Assembly (NCBI RefSeq): GCF_001261715.1 | Contig: NZ_CVRU01000119.1 | Coordinates: 31,355 to 95,354, forward strand | DNA from: Dysgonomonas sp. HGC4 | Lineage (GTDB): Bacteria; Bacteroidota; Bacteroidia; Bacteroidales; Dysgonomonadaceae | Reading direction: 5' to 3' | DNA: 64,000 nucleotides | Part shown: positions 19,057 to 27,225 of the stretch, piece by piece | Numbering within the stretch: the stretch's first letter is position 1 | Layout of the letters: each line of letters begins with the position of its first letter | Translations under genes and position numbers: made by a program | The notes under the pieces: generated by a model | The model's input: only the letters and a program-made list of their open reading frames with translations | Database searches by the model: none | What the model was told of the DNA's origin: nothing

Positions 19057-19884
19057 ATGAGATTAAAAAATATATTATTGTTTACCCTGCTTTGTGCAGG
19101 ATTAATGGTAAGTGCTCAAAAGAAGATTATGGTTTTGGGTACAAATGATACTCATAGTCGTATAGAGGCGTTGCCCGAAAGTGACAAGAGTTATGGTGGT
19201 ATGGGTGGTGTTGTGGCGCGTGAAGCTTTTATTGCTGAAGTGAGAAAGCAAAACCCGAATGTGTTATTGTTTGATGCGGGTGACTTTGTTCAGGGAACAC
19301 CCTATTTTAATCTTTTTCATGGAAGGGTAGAAACGCAAGCTATGAATCTCATGAAATACGATGCCGGAACTTTAGGAAATCATGAATTTGATTATGGATT
19401 AGATACGCTGAAGATGATTGTTGATCGGTTGGATTTTCCTATTCTTAATTGCAATTATGACTTTTCCAGGACAGTTCTTAAAAATGATATAAAGCCTTAT
19501 ATTGTATTGAATAGATTTGGACTGAAAATAGGAGTTCTAGGTGTAGGAGTAGACCCCGAAGGTCTTGTGCAAAAGAATAAATATGATGGAATGGAGTTTA
19601 AGCCTATCATAAGTAGTGTGAACTTCTATGCTAAGATTCTTAAAGATTCAAAAAAATGTGATTTGATTATCTGCTTATCTCATGTAGGCTACAACTCAGA
19701 TATACAATTAGCAGAGCAATCGAAGAATGTGGATATAATTATAGGTGGACACTCTCATACTTATATGGAAGAACCCGATATGCGTAAGAATTTGGATGGA
19801 AAAGAGGTTATGATTTTTCAGACCGGAAAAAATGGAGCATATGTAAATAAAATAGAGGTCGAACTGGATAAAATTAAAAAATAA
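19057..19884 (+). CDS. Metallophosphatase half of a 5'-nucleotidase
   Basis: 275 residues from the ATG at 19057, which has a purine-rich ribosome site (AAAGAGAG) and opens a signal peptide ending near MVSAQ; the earlier ATG at 19009 gives an unlikely charged leader. Calcineurin-like phosphoesterase motifs are present: GTNDTHSR, FDAGDFVQGTPYF, TLGNHEFDYG, CLSHVGYNSD and GGHSHTY. These supply the two-metal site. It lacks the C-terminal nucleotidase domain, which is the product of the gene before it. Its stop overlaps the next start (TAATG), pointing to translational coupling. Confidence 0.88.
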   Translation: MRLKNILLFTLLCAGLMVSAQKKIMVLGTNDTHSRIEALPESDKSYGGMGGVVAREAFIAEVRKQNPNVLLFDAGDFVQGTPYFNLFHGRVETQAMNLMKYDAGTLGNHEFDYGLDTLKMIVDRLDFPILNCNYDFSRTVLKNDIKPYIVLNRFGLKIGVLGVGVDPEGLVQKNKYDGMEFKPIISSVNFYAKILKDSKKCDLIICLSHVGYNSDIQLAEQSKNVDIIIGGHSHTYMEEPDMRKNLDGKEVMIFQTGKNGAYVNKIEVELDKIKK

Positions 19885-22865
19885 TGGGGAAGGGAATCAT
19901 TTTTAGCTTTGTAGCATATATATTTCTATCTGTATTCTCGTGCTTTGCGAAAGACAAGATAGAACCTTTGATGATGAAGAATGCTGATAAGCTGAAAATG
20001 CGGCAATGGGTTGATTCTGTTTATAATCAGATGTCTTTAGATGAGCGTATCGGACAACTGATTATTATCCATGTAAATGGCGATAATAGTGCAGCCAATC
20101 GCCAGAATTTGGTTAGCCTTCTCAGAGATCAGTATGCTGGAGGTGTGTTGTTTTCTAAGGGGACTCCCGAAAACCAAGCAATCTTAACTAATCTGGCTCA
20201 GGAGAATGCTCGTGTGCCATTGATGATTACTTTCGATGGAGAGTGGGGGTTGTCTATGCGTTTGGACAATACAACTCGCTTTCCAAAAAATATGATGCTT
20301 GGAGCCGTTAAAAATGATTCTCTTATCTACTATTATGGACGGGAAATGGCTCGCCAATGCAGGATAATGGGTATACAGGTCAATTTTTCTCCGGATGTAG
20401 ATGTTAATAGTAATCCCTCTAACCCTGTGATTGGTATCCGTTCGTTCGGAGAAGATCCCAAACGAGTTGCTCGGCTAGGAATTGCGTATGCTCGTGGTTT
20501 GGAGTCGGGAAAAGTATTACCCGTAGCAAAACATTTTCCCGGACATGGCGATACTTCTACGGATTCTCATAAAACATTGCCTCTTATAAGTCACGATAAA
20601 GATCGTCTCGAAAATGTAGAATTATTACCTTTTAAAAAATATATAGATGCAGGTTTGGCAAGTGTAATGACAGGACACCTGAATATACCTGCTTTGGATA
20701 ATACAGGTGCTCCAAGTTCTTTATCTAAACCTATTGTGACTGACCTCCTTCAAACTGAATTGGGCTTTAGCGGGCTTATTTTTACGGATGGGCTTGCAAT
20801 GAAAGGGGTGTCTGTTGAAAAAGATATGAGTGTAAGGGCCATTTTAGCCGGTAACGATTTGTTGTTGGGGCCAGTAAATGCAAGAAGAGAATTTGAGGCT
20901 TTGAAAGTTGCTGTTGAGAGCGGGGTATTAAGCGACTCTATAATAAATGTCAGATGTCGAAAAATATTAGAGTATAAATACCTTTTAGGTCTCAATAGAT
21001 TAAAGCCCGTTGATACAAATAATCTTTTAGCTAGATTAAATACTACTTCTGCAGAATGGCTTTGTCGAAAATTGAATGAAGAAGCTATTACTTTGTTGAA
21101 GAATGAGGATAAAATAGTTCCTCTAAAATCTTTGGACAAAAAGAAGATAGCAGCAGTCTCTTTGGGGGCATCCCGCAATAATCCATTCCATACTACTTTA
21201 AAGCTGTATGGAGATGTTACTTGTTTTAATGTAATGAGTATTGGTGAACTAAGGAAATTGCAACCAGAGTTGAGTGGCTATAATACAATATTGGTTTCTG
21301 TTCATTCTAACAGAGTTTTTTCGAGTGCAGATATACAGAGTTTAGTTGAGGGGAAACAAAGCGTTCTGACCTTCTTTACGTCACCTTATAGTATGGCTCG
21401 CTTCAATTCTGTCATAAAGAGTACCGATGCTGTTGTTGTTGGATACGAAAATACTCCTTTTGCGCAAGAATACGCTGCTCAAGCTATTTTTGGTGGTAAT
21501 AATATCTCGGGTAAGTTGCCAGTCTCTGTAAAAGGCTTATATGAGGTAGGAGAAGGGATGGAAACTGCTAAAACACGACTAGCCTACAATCTTCCAGAAG
21601 AGGTCGGAATAAAATCTTCAGATCTAGATAAAATTGAAGAGATTGTAAAAGATGGAATTGCTCAACAAGCTTTTCCCGGTTGTCAGGTTTTGGTTGCGAA
21701 AGATGGAGTTGTTATTTATAACCAATCATTCGGTTCTTTCGAATACAATAAAGCACAAGAGGTGACCAATGACGATCTGTACGATATAGCCTCGATGTCT
21801 AAGGCTTCTGCCACTATTCCTGCTATAATGAAGTTGTATGATGAGAAGAAGATTACCCTTCAATTTCCACTGAGCAAATCGGTTGCTCAATTAAGGAATA
21901 CTGATAAGGAAAATATAACAATAAGACAAGCTTTGTTTCACGAAACAGGATTGCCATCTTTTATTCAATACTATATGCCTGCAATCGATGCTGATAGCTA
22001 CTCAGGCAGATTGATTAGTTATAAACAAGAAAACTCTTACCCTGCTTTGATTGATAATGGGGCATGGGCTAGGACGGATTTCAAGTATAAATCGAATTTA
22101 ATATCAGAAGTGTCGAAGCCCGGTTTTACCAAAAGGGTTTCAGAGAACTTATATATAAGCGATACTTATCAGGATACAATTCTATATCGTATAGCCGAAA
22201 GTAAATTAAGAGCTAATAAATCGTATCTTTACAGTTGTCTCAACTTTATGTTGCTAAAAGAGGTTGTAGAGCAGGTGAGCGATACAGATCTGAGTACTTT
22301 TTTGCAACAAAATCTTTATCAGAAGCTGGGTGCTACAACTACTATGTATAATCCATTGACAAAGTTTGATAAAAGCAGAATTGTTCCAACCGAGCAGGAC
22401 GACTTTTTGAGGAAGCAATTATTGCAAGGTTATGTTCATGATGAGGGTGCTGCATTTTTAGGTGGAGTGTCTGGTAATGCAGGATTGTTTTCGAATGCTA
22501 ATGATTTAGCTAAGCTCTATCAAATGTGGCTTAATCTGGGAACTTATGGAGGCGAAAGATATTTGAGTAAAGAGACAACACGTTTGTTTACTACAGCTAA
22601 AAGTCCGAACAGTAGGAGAGGACTAGGGTTTGATAAACCCGACCCACGTAATAACAGATCGAGTCCAACAGCTCCGCAAACCCCAATAAGTGTGTATGGA
22701 CATACGGGTTTTACAGGTACATGTTTTTGGGTTGATCCCGATAATAATATGATCTATATCTTCTTGTCTAACAGAGTGAATCCCTCTCGTACACACAAGA
22801 AACTATCTAGTCTGAATATCCGTCCGCGCATACAGTCGGTTATCTATAATGCGATAAATAAATAA
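19884..22865 (+). CDS. GH3 beta-N-acetylhexosaminidase fused to a serine beta-lactamase-like domain
   Basis: 993 residues with an N-terminal signal sequence. Residues about 40-370 are GH3 of the NagZ kind: KHFPGHGDTSTDSH (216-229) holds the Asp/His dyad and Asp302 in FTDGLAM is the nucleophile. A linker region (about 400-555) resembles a GH3 C-terminal domain. Residues about 575-990 are a class C beta-lactamase/esterase fold with Ser637-Met-Ser-Lys640 and HTGFTGT. The usual Tyr-x-Asn appears as Tyr783-Ser-Cys785. Such fusions are known in Bacteroidota and fit a role in peptidoglycan turnover or recycling in the periplasm. The start overlaps the previous stop by one base. Confidence 0.85.
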   Translation: MGKGIIFSFVAYIFLSVFSCFAKDKIEPLMMKNADKLKMRQWVDSVYNQMSLDERIGQLIIIHVNGDNSAANRQNLVSLLRDQYAGGVLFSKGTPENQAILTNLAQENARVPLMITFDGEWGLSMRLDNTTRFPKNMMLGAVKNDSLIYYYGREMARQCRIMGIQVNFSPDVDVNSNPSNPVIGIRSFGEDPKRVARLGIAYARGLESGKVLPVAKHFPGHGDTSTDSHKTLPLISHDKDRLENVELLPFKKYIDAGLASVMTGHLNIPALDNTGAPSSLSKPIVTDLLQTELGFSGLIFTDGLAMKGVSVEKDMSVRAILAGNDLLLGPVNARREFEALKVAVESGVLSDSIINVRCRKILEYKYLLGLNRLKPVDTNNLLARLNTTSAEWLCRKLNEEAITLLKNEDKIVPLKSLDKKKIAAVSLGASRNNPFHTTLKLYGDVTCFNVMSIGELRKLQPELSGYNTILVSVHSNRVFSSADIQSLVEGKQSVLTFFTSPYSMARFNSVIKSTDAVVVGYENTPFAQEYAAQAIFGGNNISGKLPVSVKGLYEVGEGMETAKTRLAYNLPEEVGIKSSDLDKIEEIVKDGIAQQAFPGCQVLVAKDGVVIYNQSFGSFEYNKAQEVTNDDLYDIASMSKASATIPAIMKLYDEKKITLQFPLSKSVAQLRNTDKENITIRQALFHETGLPSFIQYYMPAIDADSYSGRLISYKQENSYPALIDNGAWARTDFKYKSNLISEVSKPGFTKRVSENLYISDTYQDTILYRIAESKLRANKSYLYSCLNFMLLKEVVEQVSDTDLSTFLQQNLYQKLGATTTMYNPLTKFDKSRIVPTEQDDFLRKQLLQGYVHDEGAAFLGGVSGNAGLFSNANDLAKLYQMWLNLGTYGGERYLSKETTRLFTTAKSPNSRRGLGFDKPDPRNNRSSPTAPQTPISVYGHTGFTGTCFWVDPDNNMIYIFLSNRVNPSRTHKKLSSLNIRPRIQSVIYNAINK

Positions 22866-22882
22866 AAAAAATGAGCTTCCGC

Positions 22883-22912
22883 TTGCAGATATAGAAAATT
22901 GTTATACCTTTG
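22883..22912 (+). promoter_or_regulatory. Promoter of tRNA-Phe
   Basis: TTG (22883-22885), 19 bp, TACCTTTG (22905-22912), the same pattern as tRNA-Lys. It lies 18 bp before the tRNA and sits on the chromosomal side of the island junction. The copy of the tRNA at the other end lacks such a promoter. Confidence 0.75.
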
Positions 22913-22930
22913 CAATCGCAAAACGGTTAA

Positions 22931-23003
22931 GGTGCCATAGCTCAGTTGGTAGAGCAAAGGACTGAAAATCCTTGTGTCCCTAGTTCGATTCTTGGTGGCA
23001 CCA
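22931..23003 (+). tRNA. tRNA-Phe (anticodon GAA), island insertion site
   Basis: A 73-nt cloverleaf with acceptor GGTGCCA/TGGCACC, D arm GCTC...GAGC, anticodon loop CTGAAAA and discriminator A. The T stem CCTAG/CTTGG carries a U-U mismatch, shared with the copy at 35133. CCA is not encoded. The integrase gene starts 102 bp after its 3' end. It retains a consensus promoter and so is probably the working copy. Confidence 0.95.
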
Positions 23004-23005
23004 CT
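22932..23005 (+). repeat. Left attachment repeat (attL) within tRNA-Phe
   Basis: These 74 bp, covering tRNA positions 2-73 plus CT, recur exactly at 35133-35206. The crossover lies somewhere inside this identity block. Confidence 0.85.
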
Positions 23006-23011
23006 GGTAAT

Positions 23012-23044
23012 AAGGTAGTTATAGAAATATAGCTACCTTTTTTT
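23012..23044 (+). terminator. Terminator behind tRNA-Phe, supplied by the island
   Basis: A 12-bp stem (AAGGTAGTTATA with TATAGCTACCTT, one wobble) closed by a GAAA loop is followed by T7. It lies just inside the island, so the element restores termination after insertion. Confidence 0.8.
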
Positions 23045-23073
23045 ATTGGCTAAAATGGAGGTTTTAATGATGT

Positions 23074-23097
23074 GAGTTAAACCAAGAGTTAAACCAA
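23074..23097 (+). repeat. Tandem 12-bp repeats, probable integrase arm sites (left)
   Basis: GAGTTAAACCAA occurs twice in direct tandem. A related pair with the same 12-bp period lies at 35035-35058 near the other end. Position beside the attachment core fits arm-type integrase binding sites. Confidence 0.6.
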
Positions 23098-23105
23098 AAA
23101 ACATC

Positions 23106-24305
23106 ATGAATGCTACTGTTAATGCGGTTTTGTTCAGATCAAAGACACTTTCAAATGGCGAACATCCGTTAATGATACGGATATGCAAAGACAACAAGAA
23201 AAAATATAAAAGTTTAGGAATCTCAGTTCACCCTAATTATTGGGATTTTGAGAAAAGTAAACCTAAACGGAATTGTCCCAGAAGGGAACAAATTTTAAAT
23301 TTGATTAATGAAAAAACGAAAGAATATTCAGAGCAAATATTTGAATTTAAAACTACAAGTAAAGAATTTACGGCTATTAGCTTAGTTGATAAAGTCAATT
23401 CTCCTCTCAATGCAAAGACTGTTAATGAGCTTTTCCTCGTTCAAATAAGTAGATTGGAAAAAGAAAAAAGGAAGGGGTATGCATTGTCTAATATACAAGT
23501 GCTGAATTCCCTTTTGATCTTTAATGGACATCTTGATATTTACTTCTCAGATATTGATTTATCATGGTTAAAACGTTATGAAGCTCATCTAAGAGAGAAA
23601 GGTTTAGCCGAAAATACAATTGGTATTCGTTTTAGAACTTTAAGAGCAATTTATAATGTTGCTATTGAAGAAAAGATAGTCAAACCAGAGTATTATCCAT
23701 TTAAAACTTATAAAGTCTCTAAACTGCATCAAGAAACAGTAAAGAGATCAATCACAAAACTAGATGTAGAGAGAATAATCAGCTATAAGACTGATAGAGC
23801 ATATACCCAACTAGCAATTGACCTATTTTACTTCTCTTACCTCTCAGGAGGGATTAACTTTGTGGATATATCCTATCTAACCGAAAGTAATATTATAGAT
23901 CAACGGTTGGTTTATACTCGTAGAAAGACTAAGAAATTAATTAAAATACCTATACAGGATAAAGCTTCTGAAATCGTTCTGAAATACAAGAAACAAAATA
24001 GTCCTTACTTATTCCCTATACTATCAACATTTCATAAGACGGATGTACAGAAAGCGAATAGAGTTCATAAAGTCTTAGCTATAATCAATAAAGGATTAAA
24101 GAGTATTGGTAAAGAGCTTAATCTCTCTGTTGATTTAACTACATACGTAGCACGCCATACTTATGCAACTGTATTAAAACGCTCTGGTGTTAATACTTCT
24201 ATCATTAGTGAATCATTAGGTCATAGTTCTGAAAAAGTTACTCAAATCTACTTAGATAGCTTTGAGAATAGTCAGATTGATGAAGCAATGAAGAATTTGT
24301 TGTAG
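23106..24305 (+). CDS. int: Tyrosine-type site-specific integrase
   Basis: 399 residues with an N-terminal Bacteroidota integrase arm-binding region (about 1-95), a SAM-like core-binding domain (about 100-200) and a catalytic domain. Visible catalytic residues are Arg350 in YVARHTYAT, Gly-His 372-373 in SLGHSS and the nucleophile Tyr382 in QIYLDSF. The first catalytic Arg, usually in RGMxFVD, is absent: the segment reads LSGGINFVDISYL. Loss of that Arg is reported for the CTnDOT integrase IntDOT and recurs in Bacteroidota integrases, so activity is still likely. The gene abuts tRNA-Phe and probably catalyses integration and excision there. No excisionase gene was recognised. Confidence 0.92.
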   Translation: MNATVNAVLFRSKTLSNGEHPLMIRICKDNKKKYKSLGISVHPNYWDFEKSKPKRNCPRREQILNLINEKTKEYSEQIFEFKTTSKEFTAISLVDKVNSPLNAKTVNELFLVQISRLEKEKRKGYALSNIQVLNSLLIFNGHLDIYFSDIDLSWLKRYEAHLREKGLAENTIGIRFRTLRAIYNVAIEEKIVKPEYYPFKTYKVSKLHQETVKRSITKLDVERIISYKTDRAYTQLAIDLFYFSYLSGGINFVDISYLTESNIIDQRLVYTRRKTKKLIKIPIQDKASEIVLKYKKQNSPYLFPILSTFHKTDVQKANRVHKVLAIINKGLKSIGKELNLSVDLTTYVARHTYATVLKRSGVNTSIISESLGHSSEKVTQIYLDSFENSQIDEAMKNLL

Positions 24306-24435
24306 TTATCAATTTCAATCATAAGGAGGATATTTTTTGAGAAAAGTATGTTTTATATACCATCTTCAAATTTTATCCTCTTTGCATTAATAACTTAGCA
24401 GAATTAACAGCTATTTTTGTGAAAACGAAATACTA
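24306..24435. other. Spacer between integrase and REase-STAND gene
   Basis: AAGGAGGATA (about 24321-24330) and TTATCCTCTTT (about 24374-24384) form an imperfect inverted repeat after the integrase stop. No T-tract follows, so termination is uncertain. Confidence 0.35.
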
Positions 24436-26721
24436 ATGACCAACTATAATTTTCTAACATTATCTCCTTACGAATTTGAGAACCTCACAAGAGATATACT
24501 ACAGAAGCATTTAGTAGTTTATATTGAAAGTTTTAAATCAGGCAAAGATAATGGCATTGATTTAAGATATACAGAATCAAGGGACAAAAAAGTCATTATA
24601 CAAGCAAAGAGATATGATAGTTACTCATCACTACTAAGTACTTTGAGGAAAGAAATATTAAAGGTACATAAACTATCTCCCCAAAGATATATTCTAACTA
24701 CAAGTGTAGGTCTAAGTCCTTCAAATAAAGAGGAAATAAAAAAAATATTCGATCCATACATTAAAAACACAGAAGATATTCTAGGGAAAGATGACCTGAA
24801 TAATTTACTAGGGCAATACAAAAATATAGAACAACAATATTACAAGCTTTGGCTATCAAGCATCAATATCTTAACCACAATCCTACATAATAATATACAC
24901 CAACAGTCTGTCTTTGAATTTGAGAAAATTCAAGAACAAGCAAAATTATATGTTCAAAACGATAGCTTTAATGATGCTATGAACATATTGAATGATTACA
25001 GATATGTTATTATTTCTGGCATACCTGGTATTGGGAAAACTACTTTAGCTAGAAATCTAGTCTTGTATTATATATTAAAAGAAGATTATGAATTTGTTTA
25101 TCTATCTCAAATTGAAGATGCTTATAAGCTTTTTTCAACAGATGGGAAACAAGTTTTTTTATTTGATGATTTTTTAGGACGTAACTTTTTTAATGAAAGA
25201 GGTAATTTTAAAGATGATGCACAAATAATTAATTTTATAGAGAAGATAGAGCGCACACCCAATAAAAGATTTATAATCACAACAAGAGAATATATTTTAA
25301 AACAAGCTAAAAAAACATATGAGTCTTTTCAAATAAAAAATATTGAAATAGCAAAATGTACACTGGATTTAGCTTCATACACAGCTTTAATAAAAGCTAA
25401 AATACTATATAATCATTTATTTTTTGCAGATGTTCCTGTTGAATACTTGCAAAATCTGGTAGAAGACAAAAAGTATAATAAATTAATCCATCATATCAAT
25501 TACAATCCAAGAATAATACAAACTGTTGTGGAGTATAAAGTTTGGAAAGACTGTACTCCAAATGAATTTTCCTCTTTATTAATTTCTTATTTTGATAATC
25601 CGACAAGTGTATGGGAACATATATTTGAAAACTCTTTAGATACTTTTGCTCAATATTCTCTACTTGTTTTATTAAGTATAGGAACTCCTGTTTTAATTGA
25701 TGACTGGAGGTCTGCTATAGCAGAATTCTCAAAAAACAACCCATCATTAAATATATCCATTGATTCACTTAGATTTGAAAGAATTATAAAAGAACTGGAA
25801 AATACTTTTATAAAATTGCAAAAGGATTCGTATAATGATTTTGTTGTTGAATATCAAAATCCGTCCATTCAAGATTTTTTGATATTTTACATTGAAAAAC
25901 GAGATACATTGATCGAAAAAATTCTGAATTCCGCAATATACACGAATCAATTCTTTACAATATTTTCTATGTCCAAGAAACAAGATAAAGCAGTAAGGAA
26001 AATAGTATTAAATGATATATTGAAAAACATAGCTTTAGAGAGAATAATAAATATTTTTGATAATCTAAGAAGTGGAAAAGCAGTAAGATATATGTCTTCT
26101 GATGGTAGGTCTTTTTCTTGGGGAAGAGAAAGGGAACACGTATATTCTTTTCTCTATAAAATATTTAAATTGTATGGTAGTCGCAGTTCAAAAGCATCAG
26201 AATTCATATACACAAAATTTCAAGAATTAGTATATCTTGAAGAATCTAACTATTATTCTGAGCATGAATACTATATTAAGCTATTAACGGAGCTAGATTT
26301 ATCTAAAATCAAATTTGAAATATCTAAAATATTTGAATGTTTTTTGAGAAATATCTATTGGGTGGATAATTTTGAATTGATAGATAAACTAAAAAGAAGA
26401 TTCCCATCATTCTATACTCCCAGCTATGAAGAATCGGTAATTCATCCTTTAATAAAGGATATAGTTCAAAGAGAAATTAGTTCTACAGATGATTCTGATA
26501 TTCTTGACTTGAAATATAAAGTCGAAATAGCACAAGATGTCTTTAACATTTCTTTATCTGATGAAATAGATGAAATCACAGAAAAAAGTGATAGTTACGA
26601 TGAATATATTGATTCAATTCCTGATAATATTCACTCAAGTCATTCATCCTATCTTGAAAAATATGAAAATGAGAAAGTTGAAATAGAGAATCTATTTGAT
26701 ACATTTAATTCATTATCCTAA
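24436..26721 (+). CDS. Restriction-endonuclease-like/STAND NTPase, predicted defence protein
   Basis: 761 residues. Residues 1-110 are a PD-(D/E)XK nuclease of Mrr type: an acidic helix (YEFENLTRDIL), Asp42 in NGID and Gln56-x-Lys58 in IIQAKRY. Residues about 160-420 are a P-loop NTPase with Walker A GIPGIGKTT (195-203) and Walker B VFLFDD (240-245), in the style of STAND (nSTAND3-like) proteins. The C-terminal part (about 420-761) is helical, without a motif I can name, and is a candidate sensor. No methyltransferase or specificity gene is nearby, so this is not a classical restriction-modification system. STAND-nuclease proteins act in phage defence by sensing a trigger and then cutting DNA; that role here is inference. 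Confidence 0.8.
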   Translation: MTNYNFLTLSPYEFENLTRDILQKHLVVYIESFKSGKDNGIDLRYTESRDKKVIIQAKRYDSYSSLLSTLRKEILKVHKLSPQRYILTTSVGLSPSNKEEIKKIFDPYIKNTEDILGKDDLNNLLGQYKNIEQQYYKLWLSSINILTTILHNNIHQQSVFEFEKIQEQAKLYVQNDSFNDAMNILNDYRYVIISGIPGIGKTTLARNLVLYYILKEDYEFVYLSQIEDAYKLFSTDGKQVFLFDDFLGRNFFNERGNFKDDAQIINFIEKIERTPNKRFIITTREYILKQAKKTYESFQIKNIEIAKCTLDLASYTALIKAKILYNHLFFADVPVEYLQNLVEDKKYNKLIHHINYNPRIIQTVVEYKVWKDCTPNEFSSLLISYFDNPTSVWEHIFENSLDTFAQYSLLVLLSIGTPVLIDDWRSAIAEFSKNNPSLNISIDSLRFERIIKELENTFIKLQKDSYNDFVVEYQNPSIQDFLIFYIEKRDTLIEKILNSAIYTNQFFTIFSMSKKQDKAVRKIVLNDILKNIALERIINIFDNLRSGKAVRYMSSDGRSFSWGREREHVYSFLYKIFKLYGSRSSKASEFIYTKFQELVYLEESNYYSEHEYYIKLLTELDLSKIKFEISKIFECFLRNIYWVDNFELIDKLKRRFPSFYTPSYEESVIHPLIKDIVQREISSTDDSDILDLKYKVEIAQDVFNISLSDEIDEITEKSDSYDEYIDSIPDNIHSSHSSYLEKYENEKVEIENLFDTFNSLS

Positions 26722-26774
26722 TTATTTCAAATCCCACCGAAATAAGTCATTTTATACAACAAACACCACACTTC

Positions 26775-26829
26775 ATACAAAGCAATAAATAATCTTTTGT
26801 TGTTTACTATAAAAACTATTGCTTTGTAT
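26775..26829 (+). promoter_or_regulatory. 13-bp inverted repeat over the promoter of the LytTR gene
   Basis: ATACAAAGCAATA (26775-26787) and its exact inverse TATTGCTTTGTAT (26817-26829) flank 29 bp. Inside lies TTTG (26796-26799), and 19 bp on TTGCTTTG (26819-26826), a near-consensus -7 box that overlaps the right arm. The site is 17 bp before the LytTR start, so self-regulation is likely. Confidence 0.65.
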
Positions 26830-26846
26830 AATAATAAAACGAAAAG

Positions 26847-27212
26847 ATGTCAAAACACTTAGTAATAGTTAATAGTAATGAGCTTGTCCGCATCTCACCA
26901 GAAAAAATTGTATATATCAGTTCAGATGGAAACTACTCCACAATGGTATTGTCCAACAAACAAGAAAAATTATTCACCTTCAACTTAACCTCTTTTCAAA
27001 ATATCATTGAGAAACAGTTGCAGACTAATGCAAATGATTTTATCCGTATTGGTAAAGGGTTGATAATTAATAGAAAATATATATACTATATTAATCCATC
27101 AAAACAACAATTGGTGCTATTTGGTGAAAATATCATTAATGCTTTTGATCTGTCAGCATCAAAAGAAGCTCTAAGACAACTAAAAGAAGTAATTGAAGAA
27201 AGCATTCAATAA
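26847..27212 (+). CDS. Stand-alone LytTR DNA-binding regulator
   Basis: 121 residues that are almost entirely a LytTR domain: EKIVYISSDGNYSTMVL near the start and FIRIGKGLIINRKYIYYI in the middle match the beta-rich DNA-binding fold. No receiver, kinase or membrane segment is present in this protein. The next gene starts 13 bp later and encodes a membrane protein, so the two are probably one operon. In streptococci, LytTR regulators such as HdrR and BrsR are held in check by a membrane protein encoded beside them; this pair resembles that arrangement, though the partner is of a different family. A 13-bp inverted repeat covers its promoter. Confidence 0.85.
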   Translation: MSKHLVIVNSNELVRISPEKIVYISSDGNYSTMVLSNKQEKLFTFNLTSFQNIIEKQLQTNANDFIRIGKGLIINRKYIYYINPSKQQLVLFGENIINAFDLSASKEALRQLKEVIEESIQ

Positions 27213-27225
27213 TAAATTTAATAAA

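Noticed and set aside
20750..21178. Minus-strand ORF of 142 residues
   Set aside because: It lies inside the GH3/beta-lactamase gene, whose catalytic motifs fix the frame.
24436..26721. Classical restriction-modification system
   Set aside because: The nuclease is fused to an NTPase and no methyltransferase or specificity subunit gene lies anywhere in the island.
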